DNA from: Nostoc sp. FACHB-280
Lineage (GTDB): Bacteria > Cyanobacteriota > Cyanobacteriia > Cyanobacteriales > Nostocaceae
Length of the DNA stretch: 64,000 nucleotides
Assembly (NCBI RefSeq): GCF_014697615.1
Contig: NZ_JACJSD010000026.1
Span: forward strand, 29,667 to 93,666
Direction: 5' to 3'
How positions within the stretch are numbered: position 1 is the first letter of the stretch; the number at the start of each line of letters is the position of its first letter. The notes under the pieces were generated by a model. That model saw nothing but the letters and a program-made list of their open reading frames with translations, did no database searches and had not been told where the DNA came from. Of the stretch, positions 15,828 to 25,124 are shown piece after piece. The position numbers and the translations under genes were made by a program.

Positions 15828-16078
15828 ATTTTTCACTACCTACAGTTAGAGTATTCACTATAGGTTATCAGCTAATTCAATTGATTTATAACTATTAAGT
15901 TATGTCAATTAGACTGACTTGATTTATCTTTTTTACATTCCTTTAGCAAACTTTGAAATGCTCCATATATAGCAATGCAAAATTATTTAGCAATATCTCT
16001 TCCTTGCCATATTTGTATCTTAATGTGCATATATCAAATATAATAATTTCAGCATTTACCAATTACCCCCCATTACAA

Positions 16079-16963
16079 ATGGCAATACTTCAAATAATTG
16101 AACCAGAAGTGAAAGATTTGGGTGGGTTTATTGCCCGCCGTAGTTTGCCATATCCTCAACGTCAAATGGTCGGGCCGTTTATTTTTTTTGATCATCTTGG
16201 CCCCTCTGTTTTGCCTACTAACAAAGGTATTGATGTCCGGCCACATCCTCATATTAATTTGGCAACGCTGACTTATTTATTTGATGGTGCAATTATGCAC
16301 CGTGATAGTTTAGGTGTGGTACAAGAAATTCAACCAGGTGCAGTTAACTGGATGACGGCGGGGAAGGGAATTGTGCATTCAGAGCGATCGCCTGACTTTG
16401 ACCGCTTCAATGAAGTTACAATTCATGGTATTCAAACTTGGATTGCTTTACCTGTTGAGTACGAAGAAATTGACCCTTGGTTTGTTCACTATACTGCTGA
16501 AACTCTCCCCAGTTGGTCAGAAAATGGCGCTGTCATCAAACTAATTGCGGGAGAAGCTTCTGGTTATACCTCACCTGTAAAGGTGTTTTCTCCTATCCTC
16601 TATTTAGATGTAGTACTTTCTGTTAATGCTAACTTTACTGTCCCGACTGGTTATTCTGAAAGAGCAGTATACAGCGTGACTGAAGGGCTGAGTATTAATG
16701 ATGAACCACTAGAACCATATCGTCTTGCTATTCTAGAGCCTGATAGTAAAGTAAAAGTTTCTGCTAATACTGCGGCTCGATGTATTGTGATTGGTGGTGA
16801 GCCGTTGGGTAAACGTTACAAATGGTGGAATTTTGTTTCTAGCCGACCAGAACGCATAGAACAAGCAAAAGCAGATTGGCGTGATAAGCATTTTGCCAAT
16901 GTGCCGAATGAAACAGAGTTTATTCCTCTACCAGAAGTTGTAACAGAGGCTAATCCTTTGTAG
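16079..16963 (+). CDS. Pirin family protein (pirin 1)
   Basis: 294 aa. The bicupin metal ligands line up with human pirin: His56 and His58 (RPHPHINLATLTY), His100 and Glu102 (GKGIVHSERS). The family motif FFDHLGP is at 37-42. Pirins are Fe-binding cupins; some bacterial ones oxidise quercetin, others regulate enzymes. The role here is unknown. The frame is open back to 15953, but the extra 42 residues are low complexity and unlike pirins, so ATG 16079 is chosen. It faces a second pirin across a MITE-like inverted repeat. Confidence 0.9.
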   Translation: MAILQIIEPEVKDLGGFIARRSLPYPQRQMVGPFIFFDHLGPSVLPTNKGIDVRPHPHINLATLTYLFDGAIMHRDSLGVVQEIQPGAVNWMTAGKGIVHSERSPDFDRFNEVTIHGIQTWIALPVEYEEIDPWFVHYTAETLPSWSENGAVIKLIAGEASGYTSPVKVFSPILYLDVVLSVNANFTVPTGYSERAVYSVTEGLSINDEPLEPYRLAILEPDSKVKVSANTAARCIVIGGEPLGKRYKWWNFVSSRPERIEQAKADWRDKHFANVPNETEFIPLPEVVTEANPL

Positions 16964-16985
16964 ATTCTCAAGAAAAATAGGGGTG

Positions 16986-17113
16986 TAAGGGACTTCCAAA
17001 TAAAAAAACATACAATTTTTCTTGTGGGGTGGACATCTTGTCCGCCCCTAGCCAAGGGCGGGCTAGAAGCCCACCCCACAAGATTGGATAATTTATTTCT
17101 TGGAAATCCCTAA
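16986..17113. mobile_element. MITE-like inverted-repeat element
   Basis: An imperfect palindrome of about 128 bp. The outer ends AAGGGACTTCCAA (left) and TTGGAAATCCCTAAG (right) are inverted copies with one or two mismatches. The inner arms CTTGTGGGGTGG (17021-17032) and CCACCCCACAAG (17071-17082) are perfect. The centre has GGGCGGGCTAGAAGCCC. A partial relative lies at 21966-21993. There is no coding capacity. It is between two convergent pirin genes. Confidence 0.6.
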
Positions 17114-17301
17114 GGGGTATTGGTGTGTACTTCGACTTCGCTCAGTAACCAGGATGTAGGTGTTCAAAACCCTTACACCCCATACCTCTAAGGTGAATTC
17201 AAAATTCAAAAGTAAGGGGATGTTAATTTTGACTTTTAACTTTTAACTTTTGACTTGATTTCACCCTTACACCCATTTTTAACCTTGGTGCGTAAGTCCT
17301 A

Positions 17302-18018
17302 TCAACCTAAATCAAATAGGAGAATTTCTGCACTCAGGTTGGTGCTGATTTCAAGTTTTTCTTCGCCACTGATTTGTACACCATCGCCGGCTCTGAGTTC
17401 TTCGCCGTTCAGTGTGGCTATACCTTGAGCTATTTGCAACCAAGCATAGCGATCGCGTTTCAGATGATAATTCACCACATCACCACTTTCTAAAACAGAG
17501 GTGTATAAATCTACATCTTGATGAATTGTCACCGCGCCGTCACGTCCGTCTTTGGCGGCGATTAGGCGTAATTGACCGCGTTTTTCTTCTACAGGAAATG
17601 CTTTTTGTTCATATCTGGGAGCCAAGCCTTGCTCATCTGGTAGAATCCAAATTTGCAGTAGGTGGAGTGGTTCTGTGGGTGAGGGGTTAAACTCGCTGTG
17701 CATAATTCCTGTACCCGCACTCATAATTTGAGCATCACCAGGACGAATGACTGAGCCTGTACCTAAACTATCTTTATGCTCCACAGCGCCAGATAGAACA
17801 TAAGTGAGGATTTCCATATCTCGATGTCCGTGGGTAGGAAAACCCGCACCAGGCGCAATGCGATCGTCGTTAATCACGCGCAGAGAACGGAATCCCATCC
17901 GATTGGGATCGTAAAAATGGCTGAAGGAAAATGTATGGAAGCTATCTAGCCAGCCAATTTGGCTACGACCGCGATTATTTCGATCATGAATTAGATAGTT
18001 AATTGTATTTTGAGACAT
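17302..18018 (-). CDS. Pirin family protein (pirin 2, YhaK-like)
   Basis: 238 aa. Metal ligands His63, His65 ([10 protein letters not shown]), His107 and Glu109 (GTGIMHSEF) are all present. The N-terminus has [16 protein letters not shown], typical of the shorter YhaK/quercetinase-like subgroup. It differs clearly from the 294-aa pirin next door, so the pair is not a recent duplication. The two genes converge on a repeat-rich spacer of 338 bases. A Dps gene lies upstream on the same strand behind its own terminator, so cotranscription with dps is unlikely. Redox sensing is a family-based guess. Confidence 0.88.
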   Translation of the reverse strand: MSQNTINYLIHDRNNRGRSQIGWLDSFHTFSFSHFYDPNRMGFRSLRVINDDRIAPGAGFPTHGHRDMEILTYVLSGAVEHKDSLGTGSVIRPGDAQIMSAGTGIMHSEFNPSPTEPLHLLQIWILPDEQGLAPRYEQKAFPVEEKRGQLRLIAAKDGRDGAVTIHQDVDLYTSVLESGDVVNYHLKRDRYAWLQIAQGIATLNGEELRAGDGVQISGEEKLEISTNLSAEILLFDLG

Positions 18019-18223
18019 AAATCCACCTCAGTTGATTTAGTTTTGGGAATCTAAATAATTAATATTCTTGTGTGCAGAAATATGCAAATTAATGCAGTTA
18101 AGCAATTACCAAATTGACGCGTTAGATTTTAACTGCTAATTAATCATTAATCTCAGAGAGAATTTTGATTTATCTAGCTGCCTTTCGACTTATTTAAATA
18201 TTAGAATATCTACCTATAAAATG

Positions 18224-18252
18224 AAAAGTACGCACTAAAAAGTGGCGTACTT
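18224..18252 (-). terminator. Intrinsic terminator of dps
   Basis: Read on the minus strand, AAGTACGC (18252-18245) pairs with GCGTACTT (18233-18226) around an ACT/AGT-extended loop, and T residues follow (18227-18224). It lies 32 bases after the dps stop. Confidence 0.65.
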
Positions 18253-18283
18253 ACCAAAAGGATACTATGAAATTTGCCAGGAT

Positions 18284-18847
18284 TTATCTGACTGTCGCTG
18301 GTGTTTTAACAGCAGCAGCAGAACCATTCTCTGCTTTGATTGCTGCTACTTGTAGATGAGCTTCTAAGAACCACAGTCGTTTGTCAATGGTGCGAGAAAT
18401 TTCGGTGTAAAGGTCGGCGGTATCTGCATCACCTAAGTCGTCGGTTTTAGCGATCGCTTCTCGGATATGTTTAGCGTAAGATGCAAAACGGTCGGCTAAT
18501 GCTGTTACATGGTCTTTACCATCCAAAATATCTAGGGGATATTCTGGCAGGATGGAGTTACTAGCCGCTAGTCTCGCTGTTCCGAAAGCGTAGCCACCTA
18601 AAGCGGTGACACGTTCAGCCACCATATCAACGTATTCTTCTAATTCGCCAGCAATCTCATCAAACAATTCATGCAACTGATAAAAGTCTGTACCTTTGAC
18701 GTTCCAGTGTGCTTGCTTTGTCTGGGTTTTCAAATCTAAGGTAGCTGCCAATGTTTGATTAAGAATGGCTACGATTTGAGAACGTGCTTCGGCAGGAATA
18801 TCAATACGAGAGGGATAAAGTCGGGATGTCTGCTTATTGTCGCTCAT
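18284..18847 (-). CDS. dps: Dps family ferritin-like DNA-protection protein
   Basis: 187 aa from ATG 18847 (MSDNKQTS); the frame extends 29 codons further without family similarity, and GTGGAACC precedes this ATG. All five ferroxidase ligands fit the Dps spacing: His47, His59, Asp63, Asp74 and Glu78 (HWNVKG, QLHELFDE, EYVDMVAE). The protein forms a dodecameric shell that oxidises and stores iron with H2O2 and protects DNA. The N-terminus is short with few lysines. The C-terminus is Ala/Val rich (GSAAAVKTPATVR), which is unlike E. coli Dps. Confidence 0.92.
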   Translation of the reverse strand: MSDNKQTSRLYPSRIDIPAEARSQIVAILNQTLAATLDLKTQTKQAHWNVKGTDFYQLHELFDEIAGELEEYVDMVAERVTALGGYAFGTARLAASNSILPEYPLDILDGKDHVTALADRFASYAKHIREAIAKTDDLGDADTADLYTEISRTIDKRLWFLEAHLQVAAIKAENGSAAAVKTPATVR

Positions 18848-18978
18848 GGTTCCACGTTTTTTGATCGACACATTGAGTCTACAAATAGTGATGGAGTTTG
18901 GGGAACTTCCGAAAGACAGATGGTTTTTCCGCACGAATGATTTATTATCTTGATTATTCTTGGGAATACTCAGTTATT

Positions 18979-19015
18979 AGTGCTGAGTCAGCGTATTTAT
19001 TCCTAACTCAGCACT
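18979..19015. repeat. Hairpin repeat after the aldo/keto reductase gene
   Basis: AGTGCTGAGT (18979-18988) is the reverse complement of ACTCAGCACT (19006-19015). CAGTACTTTTTTATAG follows on the plus strand. Similar CAGTGCTGAGT text appears near 8636 at the rdgB end, so it belongs to a dispersed repeat family. It may end transcription, though the T-run is on the plus strand and overlaps the reductase stop. Confidence 0.45.
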
Positions 19016-19025
19016 CAGTACTTTT

Positions 19026-20072
19026 TTATAGGCGGTGCTTGTCGATCGCATTGAATGTACCACCAAACAAGCGATCGCGGATAATCTGCAAGAAGTCATG
19101 GGGAAAACCAAGTTCAATTTGACTCACTTCGTTGAGGCGTTGCAGATGTTCCGGCGATAAGGTGATATCTAAACAAGCCAAGTTATCTTGAAATTGGCTG
19201 AGTTTGCGTGCGCCAACAATGGGAATAATTACACCACTTTGGGCGCGTAACCAAGCTAATGCAACTTGCGAAGGTGAAGCGCCAATTTCCGCAGCAACTT
19301 GACTCACTACTTGGGCGATCGCTATACTGCGTTCTGATACAGTACCCATTGCTGGGTTTGACAATCTACCTTGTTCTTCTCCTGGTTGCAGAGGCTTATT
19401 ATACTTACCTGTCAGCACACCACCAGCTAAGGGCGACCAAGGTGTAACGGCTAAATCAAAGGCTTTAGCCATTGGTAGCAAATCTCGCTCTGGTGTTCGT
19501 TGAATTAAATTATACTCAATCTGTAAAGCGACAAACTGTGTCCAGCCTTGATATTGAGCGATAGTATTAGCTTGAGCCACAATCCAAGCTGGTGCATCGG
19601 AAATACCAATGTAAAGAACTTTACCTTGCCTAACCACATCATCAAGCGATCGCATCACCTCCTCAATCGGAGTGGTAAAATCCCAAGCATGTAACCAAAA
19701 TAAATCAATATAGTCTGTATTCAGTCTTTTGAGGCTACCTTCTAAAGATTGCACCAAATTCTTGCGATGGTTGCCACTACCATTGGGATTACCTGTATTT
19801 TCTCCTATCCGCGTCGGAAAAGAATATTTAGTTGCAACTACAAAACGTTCTCTGTCTTGAGCAATTAATTCACCAACGATTTTTTCACTACTACCATTGG
19901 TGTAACCATTAGCAGTATCAATAAAATTCCCACCTGCTGCTGTAAAAGTCTCAAAAATTCTCCGACTTTCATCAACAGAAGCACCCCAACCCCAGTCTTC
20001 ACCAAAAGTCATCGTTCCCAAGCAGAGTTCCGAAACTCTCAACCCACTTTTGCCTAAGAGTTTGTATCTCAT
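19026..20072 (-). CDS. Aldo/keto reductase
   Basis: 348 aa TIM-barrel oxidoreductase. It starts MRYKLLGKSGLRVSELCLGTMTFG. The catalytic tetrad is visible: Asp52 and Tyr57 (NFIDTANGY), Lys82 (VVATKYS), His128 (DLFWLHAWD). The NADPH-binding end has IIPIVGARKLSQFQDNL. It resembles the YghZ/Kv-beta-like group that reduces methylglyoxal and other aldehydes; the true substrate is unknown. It is transcribed in the same direction as dps and the pseudouridine synthase gene, with an 82-base spacer upstream. Confidence 0.92.
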   Translation of the reverse strand: MRYKLLGKSGLRVSELCLGTMTFGEDWGWGASVDESRRIFETFTAAGGNFIDTANGYTNGSSEKIVGELIAQDRERFVVATKYSFPTRIGENTGNPNGSGNHRKNLVQSLEGSLKRLNTDYIDLFWLHAWDFTTPIEEVMRSLDDVVRQGKVLYIGISDAPAWIVAQANTIAQYQGWTQFVALQIEYNLIQRTPERDLLPMAKAFDLAVTPWSPLAGGVLTGKYNKPLQPGEEQGRLSNPAMGTVSERSIAIAQVVSQVAAEIGASPSQVALAWLRAQSGVIIPIVGARKLSQFQDNLACLDITLSPEHLQRLNEVSQIELGFPHDFLQIIRDRLFGGTFNAIDKHRL

Positions 20073-20154
20073 ATCACTCGCAATTGGTAGTTTTTAATTA
20101 CCTTAGCAGTGAAAAATTACCAGTAACAATTGACCAATGGTAGATGACGCTGAC

Positions 20155-21903
20155 TTAGAAAGGTGTTGTTGCTTGAAAATGAAGAGTTTTGGCTAATGGG
20201 GGATGATAAAAGCTGATTTCCCTGGCGTGGAGATGTAAACGATTTGCACCAGCAGTACATCCATAAAAGCGATCGCCCAATATTACCACGCCTAATCCTA
20301 CGGCTGCATGAACCCGTAACTGATGAGTGCGTCCCGTGAGGGGGATAAATTCTACACGGGTGTATTCGCCTTCTTTGGCAATTACCTGAAACTGAGTGAC
20401 ACTAGGTTTACCATATTGCCAATCAACTTGTTGATAAGGACGATTTTGCGGATTTCCCCAAAGTGGTAATTCAATCACACCTTGATTTTGAGTCACCGCA
20501 CCTGCCAGAATTGCTTCATAGACTTTCTGCACCTGTCGCTGTTGGAATTGTTGACTGAGGTAAGAGTGTGTATTGCGATCGCGTGCTATCAACAAAATAC
20601 CAGAAGTCTCCTGATCCAAGCGATGCACAGGTACAAGATTCATCCCATCAGCTAACAAATTCCGCAAACGACTCAGCACACTATCTTGGGTGTCACGATA
20701 ACGCCCAGGAACAGATAACAGTCCCGCAGGTTTATTCACAGCAATTAGCCATTCGTCTTGATAAATAATTTTTTCTCCCTTGTCTCCCTTGTCTCCCCTG
20801 TCTCCCCTGTCTCCCCTGTCTCCCTTGTCTCCCTTGTCTCCCCTGTCTCCCTCCTCCCATTTCCTAAAAGATTGTAAAAAACCTACATTCGTCAGTGGGG
20901 GGTTAGGTTTCATACCCGACAGCAAAAACCCCATTAACGGCTGACAGCGTTCTGCACAAGCTTCATAAAATTCCCCCTGAACTTTGTCGCCTGAAGATTT
21001 CCCCCACCAAAATTCCGCCATTGCTAAAGGTTTAAGATGATTGCTGGCGGCGTAATGCAATAACTTTGGGGCGCAACAGTCGCCCGTACCCGTGGGTAAA
21101 CCATCCGGCATTAATTGTTGTAAGGTGAGAGACTGACCGAAAAAATTCATCAGCGAGTAAGCGGCGTGCATTTCGGCTTGGAGTTGACGAGATAAGGTTT
21201 TACGCTGTTGTTTTAATTCCCTGATTTTGGTATCTGCGGCGGTAATTAATTGTTGAAGTGGCTGTAAAACTGTATCTTGCTGACGTTTGAGTTGTCGCCG
21301 TTCAATCCCATCTTTGCGACTGGCTTCGTCAAGTTCTGTAAGTGCAGTGGTGAGAACTTCGCCTGTGAGTATTTCACCCAGTATTTGACGTTGGGCTTGG
21401 CGTTGATATCTGCATTCACGATGGCGATCGCTCATGACTTGCAATTGCTGTACAAATTCAGCAGATAATATTTCATACTGCCGTCGTTCTGGTAATTGTT
21501 GTAAAGCAATAATTTCTTGTTTAATTGCCTCTAATTTTGCTAAAGTCTCAGTCTCTGATAAAGCAACTGCTTCTCTTCCGGGAATTGGCGGAACCCAGCC
21601 TTCAACAACACTTTGACCGTTTAATAATCCTGAAAAAGCTTGAATAACTTTTTGTTCGCCACTGGGCAATTCAACTAATAAAACACCATACATTTTACCT
21701 TCGCTGGCATAACGCTCATCCCTAGCGAGATAGTTCATTAAGCCACGGGCAATTGCTTCTATTAAAGCAGTACGGGGTAATCTCAGCAGTTCGCCTGTTT
21801 GGGGACAATGCCCTTCATAGTAATAGTTAGGAGTAAGTTTATTGACTGCAAAATTACAGTCAATAAAATCTGAAATTGGCGAAAGCAGCGAACAGTCAAG
21901 CAT
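20155..21903 (-). CDS. RluA family pseudouridine synthase with N-terminal extension and collagen-like insert
   Basis: 582 aa. Residues 1-350 are a cyanobacteria-type extension with a long coiled-coil region (about 120-255). Residues 379-582 are the catalytic domain: IAVNKPAGLLSVPGR, catalytic HRLDQETSGILL, RTHQLRVHAA, and a C-terminal LHLHAREISF. It should isomerise uridine in rRNA or tRNA. Between the two parts, residues 352-378 are nine GDR/GDK/GEK tripeptides. They are encoded by the CTTGTCTCC nonamer repeat that elsewhere in the window lies between genes. The insert is in frame and falls at the domain boundary, so activity is probably kept. The start at ATG 21903 begins MLDCSLLSP. Confidence 0.9.
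   Translation of the reverse strand: MLDCSLLSPISDFIDCNFAVNKLTPNYYYEGHCPQTGELLRLPRTALIEAIARGLMNYLARDERYASEGKMYGVLLVELPSGEQKVIQAFSGLLNGQSVVEGWVPPIPGREAVALSETETLAKLEAIKQEIIALQQLPERRQYEILSAEFVQQLQVMSDRHRECRYQRQAQRQILGEILTGEVLTTALTELDEASRKDGIERRQLKRQQDTVLQPLQQLITAADTKIRELKQQRKTLSRQLQAEMHAAYSLMNFFGQSLTLQQLMPDGLPTGTGDCCAPKLLHYAASNHLKPLAMAEFWWGKSSGDKVQGEFYEACAERCQPLMGFLLSGMKPNPPLTNVGFLQSFRKWEEGDRGDKGDKGDRGDRGDRGDKGDKGEKIIYQDEWLIAVNKPAGLLSVPGRYRDTQDSVLSRLRNLLADGMNLVPVHRLDQETSGILLIARDRNTHSYLSQQFQQRQVQKVYEAILAGAVTQNQGVIELPLWGNPQNRPYQQVDWQYGKPSVTQFQVIAKEGEYTRVEFIPLTGRTHQLRVHAAVGLGVVILGDRFYGCTAGANRLHLHAREISFYHPPLAKTLHFQATTPF
20770..20850. repeat. In-frame nonamer repeat inside the pseudouridine synthase gene
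   Basis: Nine tandem copies of a 9-base unit (CTTGTCTCC or CCTGTCTCC on the plus strand) encode (GDK/GDR)n on the minus strand. It matches the intergenic nonamer repeats at 14221, 14897, 55337 and 57182. Confidence 0.9.
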
Positions 21904-21965
21904 TTAAGAGACAATTTATAAAGTAAATCTTCAGTAGTGGACTGACACCGCTAATTTATAAAAAT

Positions 21966-21993
21966 CTCTTGTGGGATGGGCTTCTAGCCCATC
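21966..21993. repeat. Partial copy of the CTTGTGGG(A/G)TGGGC repeat
   Basis: CTCTTGTGGGATGGGC followed by TTCTAGCCCATC. GATGGGC/GCCCATC form a 7-bp stem (21975-21993). It resembles the inner arm of the element at 16986-17113. It lies after the stop of the GAF kinase gene and may act as its terminator. Confidence 0.55.
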
Positions 21994-22019
21994 TGGTGCG
22001 GTTAGGAGTACCAACATAC

Positions 22020-25000
22020 TTACAAAGGAATTTCAATTAACATTTCACAACCCTTTCCTGCTGGAGAAACACACTTAATGTTGCCACCATGTTTATCTAC
22101 AACAATTTGGTAGCTGATGGATAAACCTAACCCTGTACCTTGTCCTGGTTGTTTGGTGGTAAAGAATGGTTCAAAAATGCGCGATCGCAGATGATGAGGA
22201 ATACCACAACCATTGTCGGCAATTTTTATTTGAATAGTATTCTCTTCTGTAACTTTTGTTTGAATCCAAATTGTTGGATTATCTATAATTTTGCCATTGG
22301 TCACAGCCTCTTCTAGCGCATCAATAGCATTATTGAGAATATTCATAAACACCTGATTCATCTGCGCCGCATAGCAAACCACACGGGGTAATTCACTATA
22401 TTCCTTCATAACTTCAATTCCTGAAGAATTATCATTTGCTTGCAGTCGATGTTGCAGAATCAACAAAGTACTTTCAATTCCTTCATGCAAATCAACAGGT
22501 TTTTTTTCTGCTTCATCCAATCTAGCAAAGGTGCGTAAAGATAAAACTAACTGCGAAATTCTATCCGCTCCCATTGTCATGGAATTGAGCATCTTAGGCA
22601 AATCATTAGTAATAAAATCTACATCTATTTTTTCGCCAAATTCTCTAATTTCGGCTTTGGCTTTGGGATAATGTTTCTGATACATACTCAGCAATGTGAG
22701 TAAGTCTTCAGTATAGTCGTGTAAATAAGAAATATTGCCAAAAATAAAACTGATGGGGTTATTAATTTCGTGGGCTATGCCTGCAACTAATTGACCTAAA
22801 CCAGCCATTTTTTCACTTTGAATTAATTGGCTTTGAGTTTGCTGTAACTCTTGGAGAGTTTGCCTGAGTTCTTCTTTTTGCCTTTGAGTTTGTTCTAATA
22901 ATTCTGCTTGCTGGAGTCCGACACCTAATTGATTACCAATTTGTACTAATAAATCGATTTCATCTTCTTTCCAATTGCGAGCGGCGGTGTTGTGATAAGC
23001 CGCTAGTAATCCCCAAAGTTTATCACCTTGGAAAATCGGCACAATCATATAAGAACGTGCTTCCATCAATTGACTCAAAGATATATATTTATGAGCCTCT
23101 TGATTGTTATAAATATCTCTGACTACTAAAGTGTGTCCTTTTGCAAAATCTCCGCCTTGGGTTGTTTGTAAGTAGTCATTGGCAATCACACTTAAAAGTT
23201 TGCGGACTGAAGCCCAACCTGGGGCTGCTGACTCAGCCACAAATTCGCCACTCCAATCAGGACGAAAACGATAAATTGTCACCTGATCTACTTCTAACAA
23301 CCTCTGCACTTCTTTGGTACTGGTGACAAAAATAGTGTTCAAGTCCAGAGATTGCCGAATTTTTTCGACTGTAGTGGCCAAGGCTTTTTCTCTTTGGGCG
23401 GCTTTGCGTTCGCGTTCAGCTGCTTTTGCTAGTTGTTCAGCTTGCAACTGTACTTGTTTTAAAGCTTCTGCTTGCTGTAAAGCGACTCCTAACTGTATGC
23501 CAACCTGGGCGAGTAAGTTGATTTCTTCATCTTGCCAATAACGAGGCTGGGAGTTTTGATAAGCTACTAACAATCCCCATAACTTTTCACCTTGGGATAT
23601 TGGCACAAATACTTCATGACGAGGATATTTGCCTGCTTGGGTTTCTTTTAATAAGACACGTTCTGTAACTGGCTGGGGTTTAACAACTGGTGTCCAACCA
23701 TCCACAATCGAATCAGCGACAAATTCACCACTCCAGTCAGGGTAAAAGCGATAAATTGCGACTCTTTCCACATCCAACAGTCTTCTTACTTCTTGGGTAG
23801 TGGTTTTAAAAATTGCGTCAATATCTAGAGATTGGCGAATTTTTTCAACTGTATTTGCCAGCGCCCTTTGACGTTCAGCAGCTTTACTCAGTTCTGCTGC
23901 TTGCAGCTGCATTTGTTGTAAAAATTCTGCTTGTTGTAAAGCGACACCTAGTTGAGTACTAACTTGGGTGAGTAAGTAGACTTCATCTTCTTGCCAATCA
24001 CGGCGACCTGAGTTTTGATACACTGCCAATAAACCCCACAGCTTTTGACCGTGGTAAATGGCAATAATCACATAAGCTCTGGCTTGATAGCTTTCTAAGA
24101 GTTTGATGTAACAGTCGGTGAAACCATAATCATAAATATCACAACAAATACGATATACTTCACTTCTGGCAAACATCCCCCCTTCCGTATCTTGTAAATA
24201 CGTATCCATGATGGGGGTTTCGGCTAAATCTTTAACGCTACACTCGCTGACATTTTCTTTTAATTGTGGTTGATTTGACTGTTCATCAATCAGCGAAATC
24301 CAACCTTCTGCTACTGATTCAAAGATAAATTCACCACTCCAATCAGGATTAAAGCGATAAATAGCGACGCGATCCGCATTTAGCAGTTGTCTGATTTCTA
24401 CTGTACTGGTGCGGAAAATGCTGTCTAAATCTAAAGACTGACGAATTTTTTCAACGGTGATAGCAATGGTTCTTTGCCATTCGGCTGCTTTTGCCCTGGC
24501 TTGTGCTTGTGCTAGTTGTGTTGATTGTATTTTTACTTGTTCGAGATAATCGGCTTGCTGTAAGGCAACTCCTAAATGTGCGGCGATAAGTTGCACAAAC
24601 TCAATTTCTGATTCTTCCCATTGGCGAGGGTTACTACATTGATGAATACATAATAATCCCCATAAATCTTTGCCTTTCATTAAGGCGGCTGCAATGTTAG
24701 CCCGGACTTGAAATCGCTCTAAAATCTCGACATGGCAATCGCTCACACTAGCTTGATATATATCTGCTATTGCATGAATTCGCCCTTCCTGATACAGTCC
24801 GGCAAATTCCGCAGCAAAGCAGTGATCACGTAGTTTAGCTGATAGTGCTGAAACCCATTCGGAACCGACATCTTCATAGATGAATTCTCCTTCCCATCCC
24901 AACTCAGGATAAAAACGAAACACACCCACACGATCAGTTTTGAGTAATTGTCGAACTTCCGTAACTGTAATTTTAAATATGGTATCTATATCTAAAGTTT

Positions 25001-25124
25001 CTCGAATCCGAGCAATAACTCCAGATAAGGCCTTTTGCTTCTCACTCTGAACTAGGGAGAAAGGATTTTCTGATTGATATTCTGTTTGTTGTGAATTTGA
25101 TTTTATGATGTAAGAGTTTTCCAT
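22020..25124 (-). CDS. Four-GAF sensor histidine kinase, cyanobacteriochrome-like
   Basis: 1034 aa, soluble. Four GAF domains (about 35-190, 220-400, 425-550, 585-740) are separated by near-repeated linkers (TVEKIRQSLDLD), a sign of internal duplication. GAF1 has SDCHVEILERFQVRAN (Cys130-His131) and GAF2 TDCYIKLLESYQARA (Cys338-Tyr339), the place of the bilin-binding Cys in cyanobacteriochromes. GAF3 is shortened here and GAF4 lacks the Cys. Then comes a coiled coil and a kinase: H-box AGIAHEINNPISF (His785), N-box NILNNAIDAL, G boxes DNGCGI and GTGLGLSI. No response regulator gene is adjacent. Light sensing is possible but not proven. Confidence 0.85.
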   Translation of the reverse strand: MENSYIIKSNSQQTEYQSENPFSLVQSEKQKALSGVIARIRETLDIDTIFKITVTEVRQLLKTDRVGVFRFYPELGWEGEFIYEDVGSEWVSALSAKLRDHCFAAEFAGLYQEGRIHAIADIYQASVSDCHVEILERFQVRANIAAALMKGKDLWGLLCIHQCSNPRQWEESEIEFVQLIAAHLGVALQQADYLEQVKIQSTQLAQAQARAKAAEWQRTIAITVEKIRQSLDLDSIFRTSTVEIRQLLNADRVAIYRFNPDWSGEFIFESVAEGWISLIDEQSNQPQLKENVSECSVKDLAETPIMDTYLQDTEGGMFARSEVYRICCDIYDYGFTDCYIKLLESYQARAYVIIAIYHGQKLWGLLAVYQNSGRRDWQEDEVYLLTQVSTQLGVALQQAEFLQQMQLQAAELSKAAERQRALANTVEKIRQSLDIDAIFKTTTQEVRRLLDVERVAIYRFYPDWSGEFVADSIVDGWTPVVKPQPVTERVLLKETQAGKYPRHEVFVPISQGEKLWGLLVAYQNSQPRYWQDEEINLLAQVGIQLGVALQQAEALKQVQLQAEQLAKAAERERKAAQREKALATTVEKIRQSLDLNTIFVTSTKEVQRLLEVDQVTIYRFRPDWSGEFVAESAAPGWASVRKLLSVIANDYLQTTQGGDFAKGHTLVVRDIYNNQEAHKYISLSQLMEARSYMIVPIFQGDKLWGLLAAYHNTAARNWKEDEIDLLVQIGNQLGVGLQQAELLEQTQRQKEELRQTLQELQQTQSQLIQSEKMAGLGQLVAGIAHEINNPISFIFGNISYLHDYTEDLLTLLSMYQKHYPKAKAEIREFGEKIDVDFITNDLPKMLNSMTMGADRISQLVLSLRTFARLDEAEKKPVDLHEGIESTLLILQHRLQANDNSSGIEVMKEYSELPRVVCYAAQMNQVFMNILNNAIDALEEAVTNGKIIDNPTIWIQTKVTEENTIQIKIADNGCGIPHHLRSRIFEPFFTTKQPGQGTGLGLSISYQIVVDKHGGNIKCVSPAGKGCEMLIEIPL

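Noticed and set aside
15953..16078. 42-residue N-terminal extension of pirin 1
   Set aside because: Low-complexity sequence without family similarity; the metal ligands number like human pirin only from the ATG at 16079.
16986..17113. Insertion sequence
   Set aside because: There is no transposase frame; it can only be a MITE-like or hairpin element.
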